From positions 930,001-994,000 of the forward strand of contig NZ_CP007445.1 of NCBI RefSeq assembly GCF_000599985.1: a DNA stretch of 64,000 nt. The letters run 5' to 3'. Of the stretch, positions 18,301-27,907 are shown in pieces. The number at the start of each line of letters is the position of its first letter. Within the stretch, counting starts at the first letter, position 1. The notes under the pieces were generated by a model. It made no database searches. It saw nothing but the letters and a program-made list of their open reading frames with translations, and had not been told where the DNA came from. The DNA comes from Gilliamella apicola. Lineage in GTDB: Bacteria > Pseudomonadota > Gammaproteobacteria > Enterobacterales > Orbaceae. The position numbers were made by a program, and so were the translations under genes.

Positions 18301-20400
18301 AATGACAAAGGTGAAGGTGTTATTGATTTACCATTACCTAATTTTAATGGTGAATTGCGCATCATGGCGCAAGCATGGGATGACAATCGTTTTGGTAAAG
18401 CAGAAAAAACGATGAAAGTTGCCGCTCCTGTTATTGCAGAATTAACAACTCCGCGCTTTTTGTCTGGAGGAGATCAAGCAGTATTAGCGTTAGATCTTCA
18501 TAATTTGACTGATACGGCTCAAAATATGCAAGTTGAGGTATCAACCACAGGGTTGATTCATCAAAATGATGTAAAATCTATTCCTGTCAGACTTGATAGC
18601 AAACAAAAAAATATTATTCAAATACCTATTGTTGCAGATTATGGTTATGGTAAAGGTACTATAAATATAGATGTGAAAGGAATTGTTATTGATAATAATT
18701 CAGATTTTGATATTCATCGTTCATGGACTATCGGTGTAAGACCAGCTTATGCTGCAACTACAAGATATTTTGAAGTAGTGCTAGATGAAAAGAAAAGTTG
18801 GAAATTACCTGACGAAGCGTTAATGGGACTGATTGAAAATACCATTGAAGGGCAATTAGTTATCTCTAATCAACCACCACTGAATATCGCTCAATATATC
18901 AAAAGTTTATTTGCCTATCCTTATGGCTGTTTAGAACAGACAACCAGTGGATTGTTCCCATCTTTATATGCTAACAGTGAACAGCTTGCACAGTTAGGTA
19001 TTAAAACGGATTCTGATGATAAACGCCGAGAAAAAATTCAAAAAGGTATTTCACGTATTTTATCAATGCAACGTAGTAATGGTAGTTTTGGTTTATGGAG
19101 TAATCATAGTGAGGAAGAACATTGGCTTACTGTTTATGCTACTGACTTTTTATTGCAAGCTAAAGAGCGTGGTTATCAGGTAAATGATAAAGCTCTTGAT
19201 GCAGCAATGTCGCGTCTTGGTGAATATATTTATGATAATTCTGCATTTAATAATCTTTATTATTATAAGGATGAAAATGCACTTGAGTTTGAAAAATTCT
19301 CTATTAAAGCTTATGCGTTGATGATACTATCTAAACAAAATAAGATTACCTCAGCGATGCGTAATGAAATTAATTATTTATTAGATAAGATCAGCAAGGA
19401 TAAATCATTTATCTATAGTCCGTTACCTTTGGCTCAATTAGCCGTAAGCGCGAAGTTAAATGGTTTGACATCTGTTTATGATCAATTATTACCATTAATC
19501 TTCACTACTCCATATAACTACAGCACATGGCGGGGTAATTATGGTAGCGAGGTTCGTGATCAAGCATTAATTTTATCGTTATTGATAGAAAACGACATGG
19601 ACACAAAAAATCAACCGATTTATCTATCTATTTTATCAGAATTGTTAAAAAATAAACGTTATTACTCAACTCAGGAGTTAAATTCATTATTTATTGCTGG
19701 TTGGTCATTAGAGCAACATAAAAAAGATGATAAATTTAAATTGGCAATAAATGATAGTGTTGTTGAGGTTAATTCAGTCTCTTCTAATTCCTATAATTAT
19801 GAAGACTTAAGTCAAGGGTTATCTATCAATAATTCAGAACATGATAAACCACTTTATGTTAAATTCTCTCTTTCTGGGTATGGAAAAACGCCACCGGCAC
19901 CAACATCGAACGATGGTTTTTTCAATATTACTCGAACCTATTACGATCTACATGGCAACGAAATAAACCCATCACAATTAGAAGTGGGTTCCATGATGGT
20001 TGTGATTTTAGATGTAACATCGAAAGAACCCGTTCATGATGCATTGATTGTTGATTACTTACCAGCTGGGTTAGAACTTGAAAATCAGAATCTTTCAAAT
20101 AGTAGCGTTAATTTATCATCAATTCCTGGTGTATCTGATTTATTGAAAGATGATGATGTAAGTCAACTTAAATATCAGGAATTTAGAGATGATAGATATG
20201 TTGCTGCTGTTAATATCCAAAATTATAAGGAACGCCAAAAATATCATAAACGTGTTGCTTATTTAGTGAGAGCGGTAACAACAGGTAATTACATGATTCC
20301 TTATCCTTATGTTGAATCTATGTACCGCCCTGATCGTTTTGCAATCGGACAATCACCAGATTTGATGACGATATCTGTTCCTAATAAAGAAAGTAATTAA
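15349..20400 (+). CDS. yfhM: Bacterial alpha-2-macroglobulin YfhM
   Basis: Large periplasmic protease trap, paired with PBP1C in many Gram-negatives. 1683 residues with a signal peptide at residues 1-20 (LSLCVQA; a weak lipobox, so lipidation is uncertain). Multiple beta-sandwich macroglobulin domains fill the first 1100 residues. The thioester motif is PYGCLEQ with Cys at residue 1194, inside the alpha-helical thioester domain (FGLWSNHSEEEHWLTVYATDFLL), followed by the receptor-binding-like C-terminal domain. The adjacent pbpC would repair peptidoglycan after envelope breach; the pairing is known, and its use here is inferred. Confidence 0.95.
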   Translation: MRLIKYLVILSLFLSLCVQAKNNGQATNITDNRKNSTTQNSSVNSQSPNVFNPTPELIEKYKDKKLEVFDCSEMIIDGSSTLVVTFSVPLLPKLNFSNLLRLVDKETGVVDGDWELSNNGLELRHRYLAPNRKLKLTIDKMLTAINDNSLKSVYEKELTTRDRQPLVNFASTGLLLPSKSMSGLPVTTLNINKVDINFFKIKPEKLSDFIDNFGFINSLYDWRSEELNRYADLVYSSRFDLNPKPNVQETVLVNLSKISELKQEGVYVAVMNQAGTYNESNPATIFSISNIGVSVHNYKNNKFAVMAHGLDNGKPLANVEISCHGKENMDCDRFLEKTDKDGYAEFTLETHDDNWILLANDGKQTSFIYVDRNALNLTEFDLSGTPYSHAQLFVFGPRDLYRPDETVYFNALLRDADGQPLPNQPIIADAISTDGRVVKNFQLKSSTNTNGLYQANFVIPSDAATGKWSIRFNLGDDIYRYWYFNVEEFLPERMAMEVSSSSEGPILGDEDVYFNIKGWYLYGAPASDNRLNANVYLKKVDSIAGLADFKIGSATDGTLYSELGSFEEKLDNGGLTQLHINKSNWSNLRSPVKVVLQASLLDSGGRPVTRYATQTIWPASKLPAIRALFGDSPYYDWNSDNYYERPTVDMGTNAEFEIAYVDLDGNKLATNSLKTRLVREHREYYWTWSSEDGWQLNHNSSEIVISEDQLSIEKDSTTKISYLTSDYGSYRVEVIDDKSKVVTSFRFWSGYDWEDNTRGTKSVRPDQVKLSIDKPFYLVGDVAKVNVQAPVAGSGYISLETNDGIIWKKAITVGEKGLDVDIPIKDWGRHDIYINAMIIRPSTNAAVQTVKRAIGLLYLPTDTTNRHLNISINAPKQVKPESTVPIKIKMDEKFIQKDKKVTVLVSAVDSGVLNITDYVTPDPYVGFLGRKRYDVDIFDVYGKLIEASGRNVNMSFGGDAMGAGGKKPSNEVLIVAQQLKTIQLNDKGEGVIDLPLPNFNGELRIMAQAWDDNRFGKAEKTMKVAAPVIAELTTPRFLSGGDQAVLALDLHNLTDTAQNMQVEVSTTGLIHQNDVKSIPVRLDSKQKNIIQIPIVADYGYGKGTINIDVKGIVIDNNSDFDIHRSWTIGVRPAYAATTRYFEVVLDEKKSWKLPDEALMGLIENTIEGQLVISNQPPLNIAQYIKSLFAYPYGCLEQTTSGLFPSLYANSEQLAQLGIKTDSDDKRREKIQKGISRILSMQRSNGSFGLWSNHSEEEHWLTVYATDFLLQAKERGYQVNDKALDAAMSRLGEYIYDNSAFNNLYYYKDENALEFEKFSIKAYALMILSKQNKITSAMRNEINYLLDKISKDKSFIYSPLPLAQLAVSAKLNGLTSVYDQLLPLIFTTPYNYSTWRGNYGSEVRDQALILSLLIENDMDTKNQPIYLSILSELLKNKRYYSTQELNSLFIAGWSLEQHKKDDKFKLAINDSVVEVNSVSSNSYNYEDLSQGLSINNSEHDKPLYVKFSLSGYGKTPPAPTSNDGFFNITRTYYDLHGNEINPSQLEVGSMMVVILDVTSKEPVHDALIVDYLPAGLELENQNLSNSSVNLSSIPGVSDLLKDDDVSQLKYQEFRDDRYVAAVNIQNYKERQKYHKRVAYLVRAVTTGNYMIPYPYVESMYRPDRFAIGQSPDLMTISVPNKESN

Positions 20401-20452
20401 TCAAGAGATAGTAAAAATTCCAATACTATCACTAAGATTAACTTTATTGACT

Positions 20453-20488
20453 ATTCCGCCAATAACGTTGGCGGAATTTTTATTTTTT
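20453..20488 (+). terminator. Terminator between yfhM and pbpC
   Basis: 10-bp stem ATTCCGCCAA / TTGGCGGAAT with a five-base loop and a TTTTATTTTTT tail. Strong intrinsic terminator, so pbpC needs its own promoter or read-through. Confidence 0.9.
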
Positions 20489-20518
20489 AAAATTATGTTG
20501 GATAATTGAATACCAATA

Positions 20519-22816
20519 ATGAAAAAGTTTTTTTATAAATCATTTCTTTTTTTATTGTTATTATCAGTTTTGTTAGTTGGCAGCTTTTTTGTTGCGGATT
20601 ATTTTTTCCCATTATCTATTTCGCAAAATAAAACAACACAAACCGTTGTTGCTCAAGATGAAACGCCTTTATGGCGATTTGCTGATGAAAAGGGGATTTG
20701 GCGTTATTCGGTAAGCCTTGATGAAGTTCCTGATTATTATCTTGATGTGTTATTAAATTATGAGGATCGTTATTTTTATAATCATATTGGCGTTAATCCG
20801 ATGTCACTATTTCGTGCTGCTTGGCAAAACTTATCCAATAATAAAATTATTTCAGGTGGTAGCACCATTTCAATGCAGGTAGCTAGGTTACTCTCTCCTC
20901 ATGATCGAACAATTATCGGTAAATTAAAACAAATCTTTCGGACTTTTCAACTTGAACTACATTATAGTAAAGAAGAGATTTTAACTTTATATATTAATCA
21001 TGCGCCTTATGGCGGCACAATTGAGGGTATTGGAGCCGCTAGCTGGTCTTATTTTGGTAAACAACCTAAAGCTTTAACTCATAGTGAAGCGGTATTATTG
21101 GCGGTATTGCCTCAAGCGCCGAGTCGATTAAGACCAGATCGATTTCCTAAAAGGGCTAAGCAAGCTCGTGACAAAGTATTAGATAGACTTGCTCAATATG
21201 ATGTTTGGCCGAAAGAGTTGATTGAACAAGTTCGACGTGATGAAGTTTGGGTTTATCCACGAAAAACACCACAGTTAGCACCATTATTGGCTTATCGTTT
21301 AAAACAGCAATATCCTAATGATAATATTATTCATTCCACTATTGATATTTCTATTCAATATATTTTAGAAGATCTTGCTATTAATCGAAAAAAACAGCTC
21401 CCACCTAAAACATCATTGGCAATTTTAGTAGTAGATCATGACGATATGACGGTTAAAGGATATGTTGGTTCTGCTGACTTTAATGATAAAGAGCGTTTTG
21501 GTCAAGTCGATATGATTAGAGCGTTACGCTCTCCTGGTTCAACACTCAAGCCTTTCATTTATGCCTTTGCTATTGATGATGGTATGATTCATTCTGAATC
21601 GTTACTACAAGATGTTCCGCGTATAACTACCGATTATCGACCAACTAATTTTGATGAAGGTTTTCATGGACCAGTTAGTGCTTCTGATGCATTAAGTAAA
21701 TCATTAAATTTACCGGCAGTTCAATTAATTGAGTTATATGGTCCAAAAAGATTTGCAGGAAAACTCGCAGGTATTGGTTTACCTTTATTCTCTATTGCAA
21801 ATGATCCAAATATTTCATATATATTAGGTGGAGCCTCGCTTAGGATGGATAACCTTGTTAGTGCATACAGTGCATTTGCAAGGCACGGTGATGTGAGTCC
21901 CTTACGATTTACTCAATCTGATCCTTTAATTAATAAACCTTTTATCTCTGATGGTAGTGCATGGATAACACGGCAAATGTTGATTAATAGCAATTTATTA
22001 GCTTATAAAACAGGAACCAGTTATGGTTATCGCGATGCTTGGGCTATTGGTATAAATCCTCGATATTTGATAGGTATTTGGGTAGGGCGCCCTGACGGTA
22101 CGCCAGTTGTTGGGCAGTATGGTTCAATGTCAGCAATGCCAATTTTACAACAAGTAAATTCGATTTTGTTAAATAGAGAAAGTCGTTTAAACCATCCTCT
22201 TCTTACTTATGAGAAACCTGATTCAGTATCAAGTGCCAAAATTTGTTGGCCATCAGGTCAGCCACTTCCTGAGTCTGATGCTAATTGCCATCGTCAAAAA
22301 ACAGCATGGGTATTAAATAATATGTTGCCACCAACATTAAGCACCTATAGTGAATTAAAAAACAATATTTACCGTTCAGGTTGGATAAATATTTGGGTAA
22401 ATGATCGCGGTGAGCGTGTAGCAGCTGATTGTATAGGAGCACAAAAAAAGCAGATAGCCTTGTGGCCAGTTTCATTAGAAAATTGGTTATTAACTAAAGA
22501 AAGACGACAATCTTTACTGCCTCCAATTGATAAAAATTGTCCTGTAATGGGTAAAGATATTTTTAACCCACTTAATATTGTTGGCTTACGGGACAAGCAA
22601 CTGATTAGAGCATTACCAGGCAATAATCAAGTCACGATTGATTTAATTCCCGAAGGTGGATTCGGTGAAAAATGGTGGTTTTTAGATGGTACTTTAGTGG
22701 CTAATTCAAAGGATAATGAAAAAGTTGCTTTAACTGTGACTAAAAATGGAAAACATCGTTTACTGGTATTAGATGAAAGTGGACAAATTGTCCGAATAAA
22801 TTTTATGTCAGATTAA
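20519..22816 (+). CDS. pbpC: Penicillin-binding protein 1C
   Basis: Bifunctional peptidoglycan synthase anchored by an N-terminal membrane helix (residues 8-28). The GT51 transglycosylase shows EDRYFYNHIGV and GGSTISMQVARLL. The transpeptidase shows SPGSTLKPF with the nucleophile Ser at residue 341, the SLN of SKSLNLP and KTGTS. The C-terminal 100 residues (PEGGFGEKWWFLDG) are the PBP1C-specific domain. 765 residues is normal. Its location after yfhM is as in E. coli. Confidence 0.96.
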   Translation: MKKFFYKSFLFLLLLSVLLVGSFFVADYFFPLSISQNKTTQTVVAQDETPLWRFADEKGIWRYSVSLDEVPDYYLDVLLNYEDRYFYNHIGVNPMSLFRAAWQNLSNNKIISGGSTISMQVARLLSPHDRTIIGKLKQIFRTFQLELHYSKEEILTLYINHAPYGGTIEGIGAASWSYFGKQPKALTHSEAVLLAVLPQAPSRLRPDRFPKRAKQARDKVLDRLAQYDVWPKELIEQVRRDEVWVYPRKTPQLAPLLAYRLKQQYPNDNIIHSTIDISIQYILEDLAINRKKQLPPKTSLAILVVDHDDMTVKGYVGSADFNDKERFGQVDMIRALRSPGSTLKPFIYAFAIDDGMIHSESLLQDVPRITTDYRPTNFDEGFHGPVSASDALSKSLNLPAVQLIELYGPKRFAGKLAGIGLPLFSIANDPNISYILGGASLRMDNLVSAYSAFARHGDVSPLRFTQSDPLINKPFISDGSAWITRQMLINSNLLAYKTGTSYGYRDAWAIGINPRYLIGIWVGRPDGTPVVGQYGSMSAMPILQQVNSILLNRESRLNHPLLTYEKPDSVSSAKICWPSGQPLPESDANCHRQKTAWVLNNMLPPTLSTYSELKNNIYRSGWINIWVNDRGERVAADCIGAQKKQIALWPVSLENWLLTKERRQSLLPPIDKNCPVMGKDIFNPLNIVGLRDKQLIRALPGNNQVTIDLIPEGGFGEKWWFLDGTLVANSKDNEKVALTVTKNGKHRLLVLDESGQIVRINFMSD

Positions 22817-22831
22817 TAAAGGAACATTAAC

Positions 22832-23254
22832 ATGGCTATTGAACAAACCCTCAGCATTATTAAACCTGATGCGGTAAAAAAACAGATTATTGGCGAAATT
22901 CAAACAAGAATTCACCAAGCTAAACTCGATATTATTGCGATAAAAATGGTGAAGTTAACAAAGGAACAAGCTGAAGGTTTTTATGCTGAGCATCAAGACA
23001 AGCCCTTTTTTGCTAATTTGGTAAATTTTATGATGTCTGGACCAATTGTTGTTCAAGTTTTACAAGGTGAAAATGCCGTTGAGCGCTACCGACAACTTAT
23101 GGGGCCTACAGATCTATCTAAAGCCTCTGCTGGGACTTTAAGAGCAGATTTTGCGAACAGTATGAGAGAAAACGCCGTACATGGTTCCGATTCTTTAGCA
23201 TCAGCAGAACGTGAAATTGCTTATTTTTTTGTCGATAGCGAAATATTTCGATAG
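22832..23254 (+). CDS. ndk: Nucleoside diphosphate kinase
   Basis: Balances nucleoside triphosphate pools by phosphate transfer through a phospho-histidine. The active site is [10 protein letters not shown], with [10 protein letters not shown] at the start and [12 protein letters not shown] in the middle. 140 residues is the standard length. It follows pbpC by 15 bases with an AAAGGAAC ribosome binding site, the same order as in E. coli. Confidence 0.97.
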   Translation: MAIEQTLSIIKPDAVKKQIIGEIQTRIHQAKLDIIAIKMVKLTKEQAEGFYAEHQDKPFFANLVNFMMSGPIVVQVLQGENAVERYRQLMGPTDLSKASAGTLRADFANSMRENAVHGSDSLASAEREIAYFFVDSEIFR

Positions 23255-23287
23255 ATGACTATCAATTAACAACGAGTTGTGAAACTT

Positions 23288-24352
23288 ATGAAAATTACCT
23301 ATAAACAGTTAACGAGTGCAGTGGAACGAAAATTATTGACCTATCAACAGGCAGAACAATTATGGCTGTTTTTCCAAGAACAGAATAAACATCAGCCTAG
23401 CTTTCAATTTACGCATATATTGTATTATCTAGGCAGTTTGATTGCTATAGGTGCGATGTCACTATTTATGACTTTAGGTTGGGAGCATTTAGGCGGTATT
23501 GGTTTATTGTGTATTAGTACTATTTATGCCGTTACTGCATTTTTTACAGCAGAATTTTTATTAAAACGTTATCATCTGATCATCCCAGCGAATATATTAA
23601 TAACGTTAGTGATCGTATTAACGCCTCTAGGGGTTTATGGATTTGAAAATGCTATAGGCGTTTTGGATAACCATTATACCTACACTGATTATCATCAATA
23701 TATAGATTTTAGTTGGTTATTTATGGAGTTAGCGACCGTATTTGTTGCTGTTTGTCTAATTATTCGATATCGATTTTCTTTTTTATTTATGCCATTAACA
23801 TTTACACTCTGGTATATGAGTATGGATCTTACACCTTATCTAGTTCATTTATTGGATTATGCAAAAGACAATATCGATTATTCTGATTATTTAAATGTTC
23901 GTCAACAAGTATCGCTATGGTTTGGATTATTGGTTATTGTGGTGGCCTTTCTTATCGATATAAAGAATAAAAGTGATAAAGATCTGTCATTTTGGCTCTA
24001 TTTATTTGGTGTTATTGCTTTTTGGGGAGCATTAAGTTCAATGGAATCAGACAGTGAATTTAATAAATTTCTTTATTTTTGTGTTAATTTACTCATGATA
24101 CTAATAGGGGTAATAATCGTTAGAAGAGTTTTTGTTATTTTTGGCGGTTTAGGAATAACTGGATATTTAAGTTATTTGTCATATAACGTATTTGAAGACA
24201 GTCTACTATTTCCTTTTGCCTTAACAATAATAGGTTTATCTATTATCGTGGCGGGTATTTTTTGGCAACGTCATGAAAAAGCAATAAACAGTTACTTATT
24301 GCAATCTGTGCCGCCAGGATTAAAAAAATATCTTGAATTTAAACATTATTAA
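23288..24352 (+). CDS. Polytopic membrane protein, DUF2157-like
   Basis: About ten predicted transmembrane helices across roughly 354 residues, after a soluble N-terminal 45 residues with an E-x-KLLTYQQAEQLW helix. The first helix, ILYYLGSLIAIGAMSLFMTLGW, and this N-terminal linker recall DUF2157 membrane proteins, a tentative match. No catalytic motif is visible and function is unknown. ATG 23288 is preferred to GTG 23279, three codons upstream. It may be cotranscribed with ndk, 30 bases away. Confidence 0.7.
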   Translation: MKITYKQLTSAVERKLLTYQQAEQLWLFFQEQNKHQPSFQFTHILYYLGSLIAIGAMSLFMTLGWEHLGGIGLLCISTIYAVTAFFTAEFLLKRYHLIIPANILITLVIVLTPLGVYGFENAIGVLDNHYTYTDYHQYIDFSWLFMELATVFVAVCLIIRYRFSFLFMPLTFTLWYMSMDLTPYLVHLLDYAKDNIDYSDYLNVRQQVSLWFGLLVIVVAFLIDIKNKSDKDLSFWLYLFGVIAFWGALSSMESDSEFNKFLYFCVNLLMILIGVIIVRRVFVIFGGLGITGYLSYLSYNVFEDSLLFPFALTIIGLSIIVAGIFWQRHEKAINSYLLQSVPPGLKKYLEFKHY

Positions 24353-24820
24353 TGTGTTTGTTCTCTGAGCCTAATTAGCTATATCTATCCACATATTTAT
24401 AATATATTATGGATAACTATTAGCGAGAAATAATATAGTATAGTCTTTCGTAAAATAGTCCCTTTTGATTGTGCACTATCTTATCAATTTAAATCCCAAT
24501 TTCCAGCCATACCCAAGCAATATTATTGTAATGGTCAGGTGTTTACTCTTACCAATGCATTCATTGATTTTAACAATATGTTTTTTTAATCGTTAGTTTT
24601 TAATGACCAGATTTTTTTAATGTAAGGTCTAATTATTATCATCTTTAATGTGTTATAAAAAAGAGCGTATTCTTTCAGCATTAACAATTTTATCAAGCAA
24701 ATTTAATTCTCTTAATATAACTTTTAGTTATAACTATGTAATGATTTATTATTTATTTATAACATTTTTTTCTTGATAGACTTTAAAAGGTACCTAATAT
24801 AACTTTTAATGAGGTTTTGA
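24353..24820. other. Intergenic region with a 14-bp direct repeat
   Basis: No gene seen. TAATATAACTTTTA occurs at 24713-24726 and 24795-24808, 82 bases apart, the second copy just upstream of the binding-protein start. An imperfect palindrome TATCCA...TGGATA spans 24386-24415. The repeats could be regulator sites of the ABC operon; this is inference from position only. Confidence 0.4.
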
Positions 24821-25648
24821 ATGAAATTTCTTACTAAATCGCTGATAACGGTTGCTTTCATTGGCACATTATTAAGCACCAATTCAGCTTTTGCCGATCG
24901 CTTAGATGATATCGAAAAGCGTGGTGAAATTAAAATAGCCGTATTTGATAGCAATCCACCTTTTGGTTTTATTGATGAAACAACCAACAAAATTGTAGGT
25001 CTTGATGTAGATTATGCCAATGCAATTGCCAAAGAGTTAAATGTCAAAGTTGAATTGGTACCAACTAATCCAGCTAATCGCATTCCATTATTAACTTCAC
25101 AAAAAGCGGATTTAATAGTGGCTAACTTTACGGTTACCGATGAAAGAGCAAAAACAGTTGATTTTAGCTTGCCTTATTTTGCTACCGGTCAAAAATTTAT
25201 TGCTAAAAAGGGTGTACTTAAATCAACCGATGATCTGAATAATTTGCGAATTGGCGCTGATAAGGGCACCGTGATGGAAATTACTCTTCGTGAAAAATAT
25301 CCAACTGCAAAAGTGATCTCTTATGATGATACACCATTTGCGTTTGCTGCATTACGTAATGGTGTGGTGCAAGCGATTACCCAAGATGACGCTAAATTAA
25401 TAGGTTTACTTGCCAATGTACCAGAAGAACAGCGTGAAGCCTTCGAAATTTCACCATTTAGTATCACACAAGAATATCAAGCGGTCGGTATTCCAAAAGG
25501 AGAAACGCGATTAAAAGATAAAGTGAACCAAATATTATTAAAACTTGAAACTGGTGGTGAAGCATTAACGATTTATAATCGTTGGTTTGGTCCTAACACT
25601 AAATCGGCAATGCCCCGCGGTGAATTTAAAATAGGTCAGGTTCAATAA
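24821..25648 (+). CDS. Polar amino-acid ABC transporter binding protein
   Basis: Periplasmic family-3 solute-binding protein. Signal peptide to SAFA|DRL near residue 25, then the signature KRGEIKIAVFDSNPPFGFID, GLDVDYANAIAKEL, VANFTVTDERAKTVDFSLPYF and IGADKGTVMEI. 275 residues is typical for glutamate, glutamine or cystine-type receptors; the ligand cannot be read from sequence. It starts an operon with two permease genes, the first of which is split by Tn10. No ATPase gene follows. Confidence 0.88.
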   Translation: MKFLTKSLITVAFIGTLLSTNSAFADRLDDIEKRGEIKIAVFDSNPPFGFIDETTNKIVGLDVDYANAIAKELNVKVELVPTNPANRIPLLTSQKADLIVANFTVTDERAKTVDFSLPYFATGQKFIAKKGVLKSTDDLNNLRIGADKGTVMEITLREKYPTAKVISYDDTPFAFAALRNGVVQAITQDDAKLIGLLANVPEEQREAFEISPFSITQEYQAVGIPKGETRLKDKVNQILLKLETGGEALTIYNRWFGPNTKSAMPRGEFKIGQVQ

Positions 25649-25651
25649 ACT

Positions 25652-26111
25652 ATGTTAGAGCAATTACTCGAACCTCGCTATTTATGGTGGTTATGGGATG
25701 GTTTTTTAGTAACTTTAGCTATCTCATTTTTTACTATCATTTTTTCGACGATTTTAGGTTTTTTGTTGGTTATTGCTCAGCAAAGTCGAATCAAATTGAT
25801 TAAGGGTATTGTATTAGGGTATAACGCAATTTTTCGTTATTCTCCATTATTGCCACAATTGTTCTTTTGGTATTTTGGCATTGGTAACTTGTTGCCTACC
25901 GAATTTAAAATGTGGTTGTTTGACGAGCCACAAATTCAATTATGGTTTTTTACACTAAAAATGCCATCATTTGAATTTATTATTGGTTTTATTGGATTGA
26001 CCTGTTATTCCAGTGCTTTTATTGCCGAAGAATTTAGAGCAGGTATTGCTGGAGTGAGCGTAGGGCAACAACAAGCATCGCTGGCATTAGGATTAACTTG
26101 GTGGCAAAGTA
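25652..26111 (+). pseudogene. ABC amino-acid permease, 5' part, interrupted by Tn10
   Basis: First 153 codons of a HisQ/GlnP-type inner-membrane permease. The frame runs on into IS10 for about a dozen codons (stop at 26149), giving a truncated product. It begins 3 bases after the binding-protein stop. It contains the first membrane helices and most of the EAA loop (EEFRAGIAGVSVGQQQASLALGLTWWQS), which interacts with the ATPase. The rest lies at 35260-35534. Joining the parts across one copy of the duplication gives QS-MRFIILPQ in frame, about 241 residues, with the EAA motif restored. So the gene was intact before insertion. Confidence 0.95.
26103..26111. repeat. Tn10 target-site duplication, left copy
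   Basis: GGCAAAGTA directly abuts the Tn10 end and is repeated exactly at 35260-35268. Nine bases is the Tn10 duplication length. It is a moderate match to the preferred target core GCTNAGC. Confidence 0.98.
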
Positions 26112-27440
26112 CTGATGAATCCCCTAATGATTTTGGTAAAAATCATTAAGTTAAGGTGGATACACATCTTGTCATATGATCAAATGGTTTCGCGAAAAAT
26201 CAATAATCAGACAACAAGATGTGCGAACTCGATATTTTACACGACTCTCTTTACCAATTCTGCCCCGAATTACACTTAAAACGACTCAACAGCTTAACGT
26301 TGGCTTGCCACGCATTACTTGACTGTAAAACTCTCACTCTTACCGAACTTGGCCGTAACCTGCCAACCAAAGCGAGAACAAAACATAACATCAAACGAAT
26401 CGACCGATTGTTAGGTAATCGTCACCTCCACAAAGAGCGACTCGCTGTATACCGTTGGCATGCTAGCTTTATCTGTTCGGGCAATACGATGCCCATTGTA
26501 CTTGTTGACTGGTCTGATATTCGTGAGCAAAAACGACTTATGGTATTGCGAGCTTCAGTCGCACTACACGGTCGTTCTGTTACTCTTTATGAGAAAGCGT
26601 TCCCGCTTTCAGAGCAATGTTCAAAGAAAGCTCATGACCAATTTCTAGCCGACCTTGCGAGCATTCTACCGAGTAACACCACACCGCTCATTGTCAGTGA
26701 TGCTGGCTTTAAAGTGCCATGGTATAAATCCGTTGAGAAGCTGGGTTGGTACTGGTTAAGTCGAGTAAGAGGAAAAGTACAATATGCAGACCTAGGAGCG
26801 GAAAACTGGAAACCTATCAGCAACTTACATGATATGTCATCTAGTCACTCAAAGACTTTAGGCTATAAGAGGCTGACTAAAAGCAATCCAATCTCATGCC
26901 AAATTCTATTGTATAAATCTCGCTCTAAAGGCCGAAAAAATCAGCGCTCGACACGGACTCATTGTCACCACCCGTCACCTAAAATCTACTCAGCGTCGGC
27001 AAAGGAGCCATGGGTTCTAGCAACTAACTTACCTGTTGAAATTCGAACACCCAAACAACTTGTTAATATCTATTCGAAGCGAATGCAGATTGAAGAAACC
27101 TTCCGAGACTTGAAAAGTCCTGCCTACGGACTAGGCCTACGCCATAGCCGAACGAGCAGCTCAGAGCGTTTTGATATCATGCTGCTAATCGCCCTGATGC
27201 TTCAACTAACATGTTGGCTTGCGGGCGTTCATGCTCAGAAACAAGGTTGGGACAAGCACTTCCAGGCTAACACAGTCAGAAATCGAAACGTACTCTCAAC
27301 AGTTCGCTTAGGCATGGAAGTTTTGCGGCATTCTGGCTACACAATAACAAGGGAAGACTTACTCGTGGCTGCAACCCTACTAGCTCAAAATTTATTCACA
27401 CATGGTTACGCTTTGGGGAAATTATGAGGGGATCTCTCAG
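26112..27440 (+). mobile_element. IS10: IS10 copy next to tetD (IS10-Right type)
   Basis: 1329 bp from CTGATGAATCCCC to GGGGATCTCTCAG. The transposase ATG is at element base 108, as in IS10. A GATC lies just upstream, at 26177 within TATGATCAAATGG, and another in the inner end; in IS10 these let Dam methylation limit transposition. The transposase sequence matches my recollection of the active IS10-Right protein. Confidence 0.95.
26219..27427 (+). CDS. IS10 transposase (apparently intact)
   Basis: 402-residue IS4-family DDE transposase for cut-and-paste movement. Catalytic residues are D97 in VLVDWSD, D161 in IVSDAGF and E292 in the YSKRMQIEE (Y-R-E-K) signature with K299. Compared with the other copy in this window it has V266, L381, A389 and A398. 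I take this as the active IS10-Right form. Translation in IS10 is limited by the antisense RNA-OUT made from the pOUT promoter near the outer end. Confidence 0.97.
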   Translation: MCELDILHDSLYQFCPELHLKRLNSLTLACHALLDCKTLTLTELGRNLPTKARTKHNIKRIDRLLGNRHLHKERLAVYRWHASFICSGNTMPIVLVDWSDIREQKRLMVLRASVALHGRSVTLYEKAFPLSEQCSKKAHDQFLADLASILPSNTTPLIVSDAGFKVPWYKSVEKLGWYWLSRVRGKVQYADLGAENWKPISNLHDMSSSHSKTLGYKRLTKSNPISCQILLYKSRSKGRKNQRSTRTHCHHPSPKIYSASAKEPWVLATNLPVEIRTPKQLVNIYSKRMQIEETFRDLKSPAYGLGLRHSRTSSSERFDIMLLIALMLQLTCWLAGVHAQKQGWDKHFQANTVRNRNVLSTVRLGMEVLRHSGYTITREDLLVAATLLAQNLFTHGYALGKL

Positions 27441-27853
27441 TGCATTGCCTCCAATTCCCATAATTTATTACGCCGATAATAACTTGGTGTAACCTTAAAA
27501 ATGTACTTAAATCGACGTGTAAAAGATTGTTGGGAATCAAATTGATATTTTAATGCGATCTCAAGGATAGTTTTTTTCGTCAACCTCAACTCAACAGCCG
27601 CTTTCGTCAAACGACGAGCACGAATATAGCTAGCCAGTGTGACCCCTGTTACTTTTTTGAACAGCCGCTGAAAATACCACTTGGTATAACCCGCTTTATT
27701 CGCCACATCATCAAGCAGTAAAGACTGATCTAAATTATGTTCAATCCATAATAGAACATCTTTGATAACCGTTGTATGAAACTGCTTATCATCATATCTT
27801 AATTGGATGTTATTAGCTTTATTTTGATAGCGAGAATGCTGTTCAATATACAT
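27437..27853 (-). CDS. tetD: AraC-family regulator TetD of Tn10
   Basis: 138-residue AraC/XylS DNA-binding domain without a ligand domain, similar to MarA/SoxS. Two helix-turn-helices are visible: LLDDVANKAGYTKWYFQRLF and ILEIALKYQFDSQQSFTRRF. Its stop codon TGA is built from the inner end of IS10, so the last codons abut the insertion sequence. It is divergent from tetC. Not needed for tetracycline resistance; MarA-like activation is known for TetD when overproduced. Confidence 0.93.
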   Translation of the reverse strand: MYIEQHSRYQNKANNIQLRYDDKQFHTTVIKDVLLWIEHNLDQSLLLDDVANKAGYTKWYFQRLFKKVTGVTLASYIRARRLTKAAVELRLTKKTILEIALKYQFDSQQSFTRRFKYIFKVTPSYYRRNKLWELEAMH

Positions 27854-27907
27854 AAAATAACCTAAATGTTCTTAAGATTGTCACGACCACATCATCATGA
27901 TACCATA

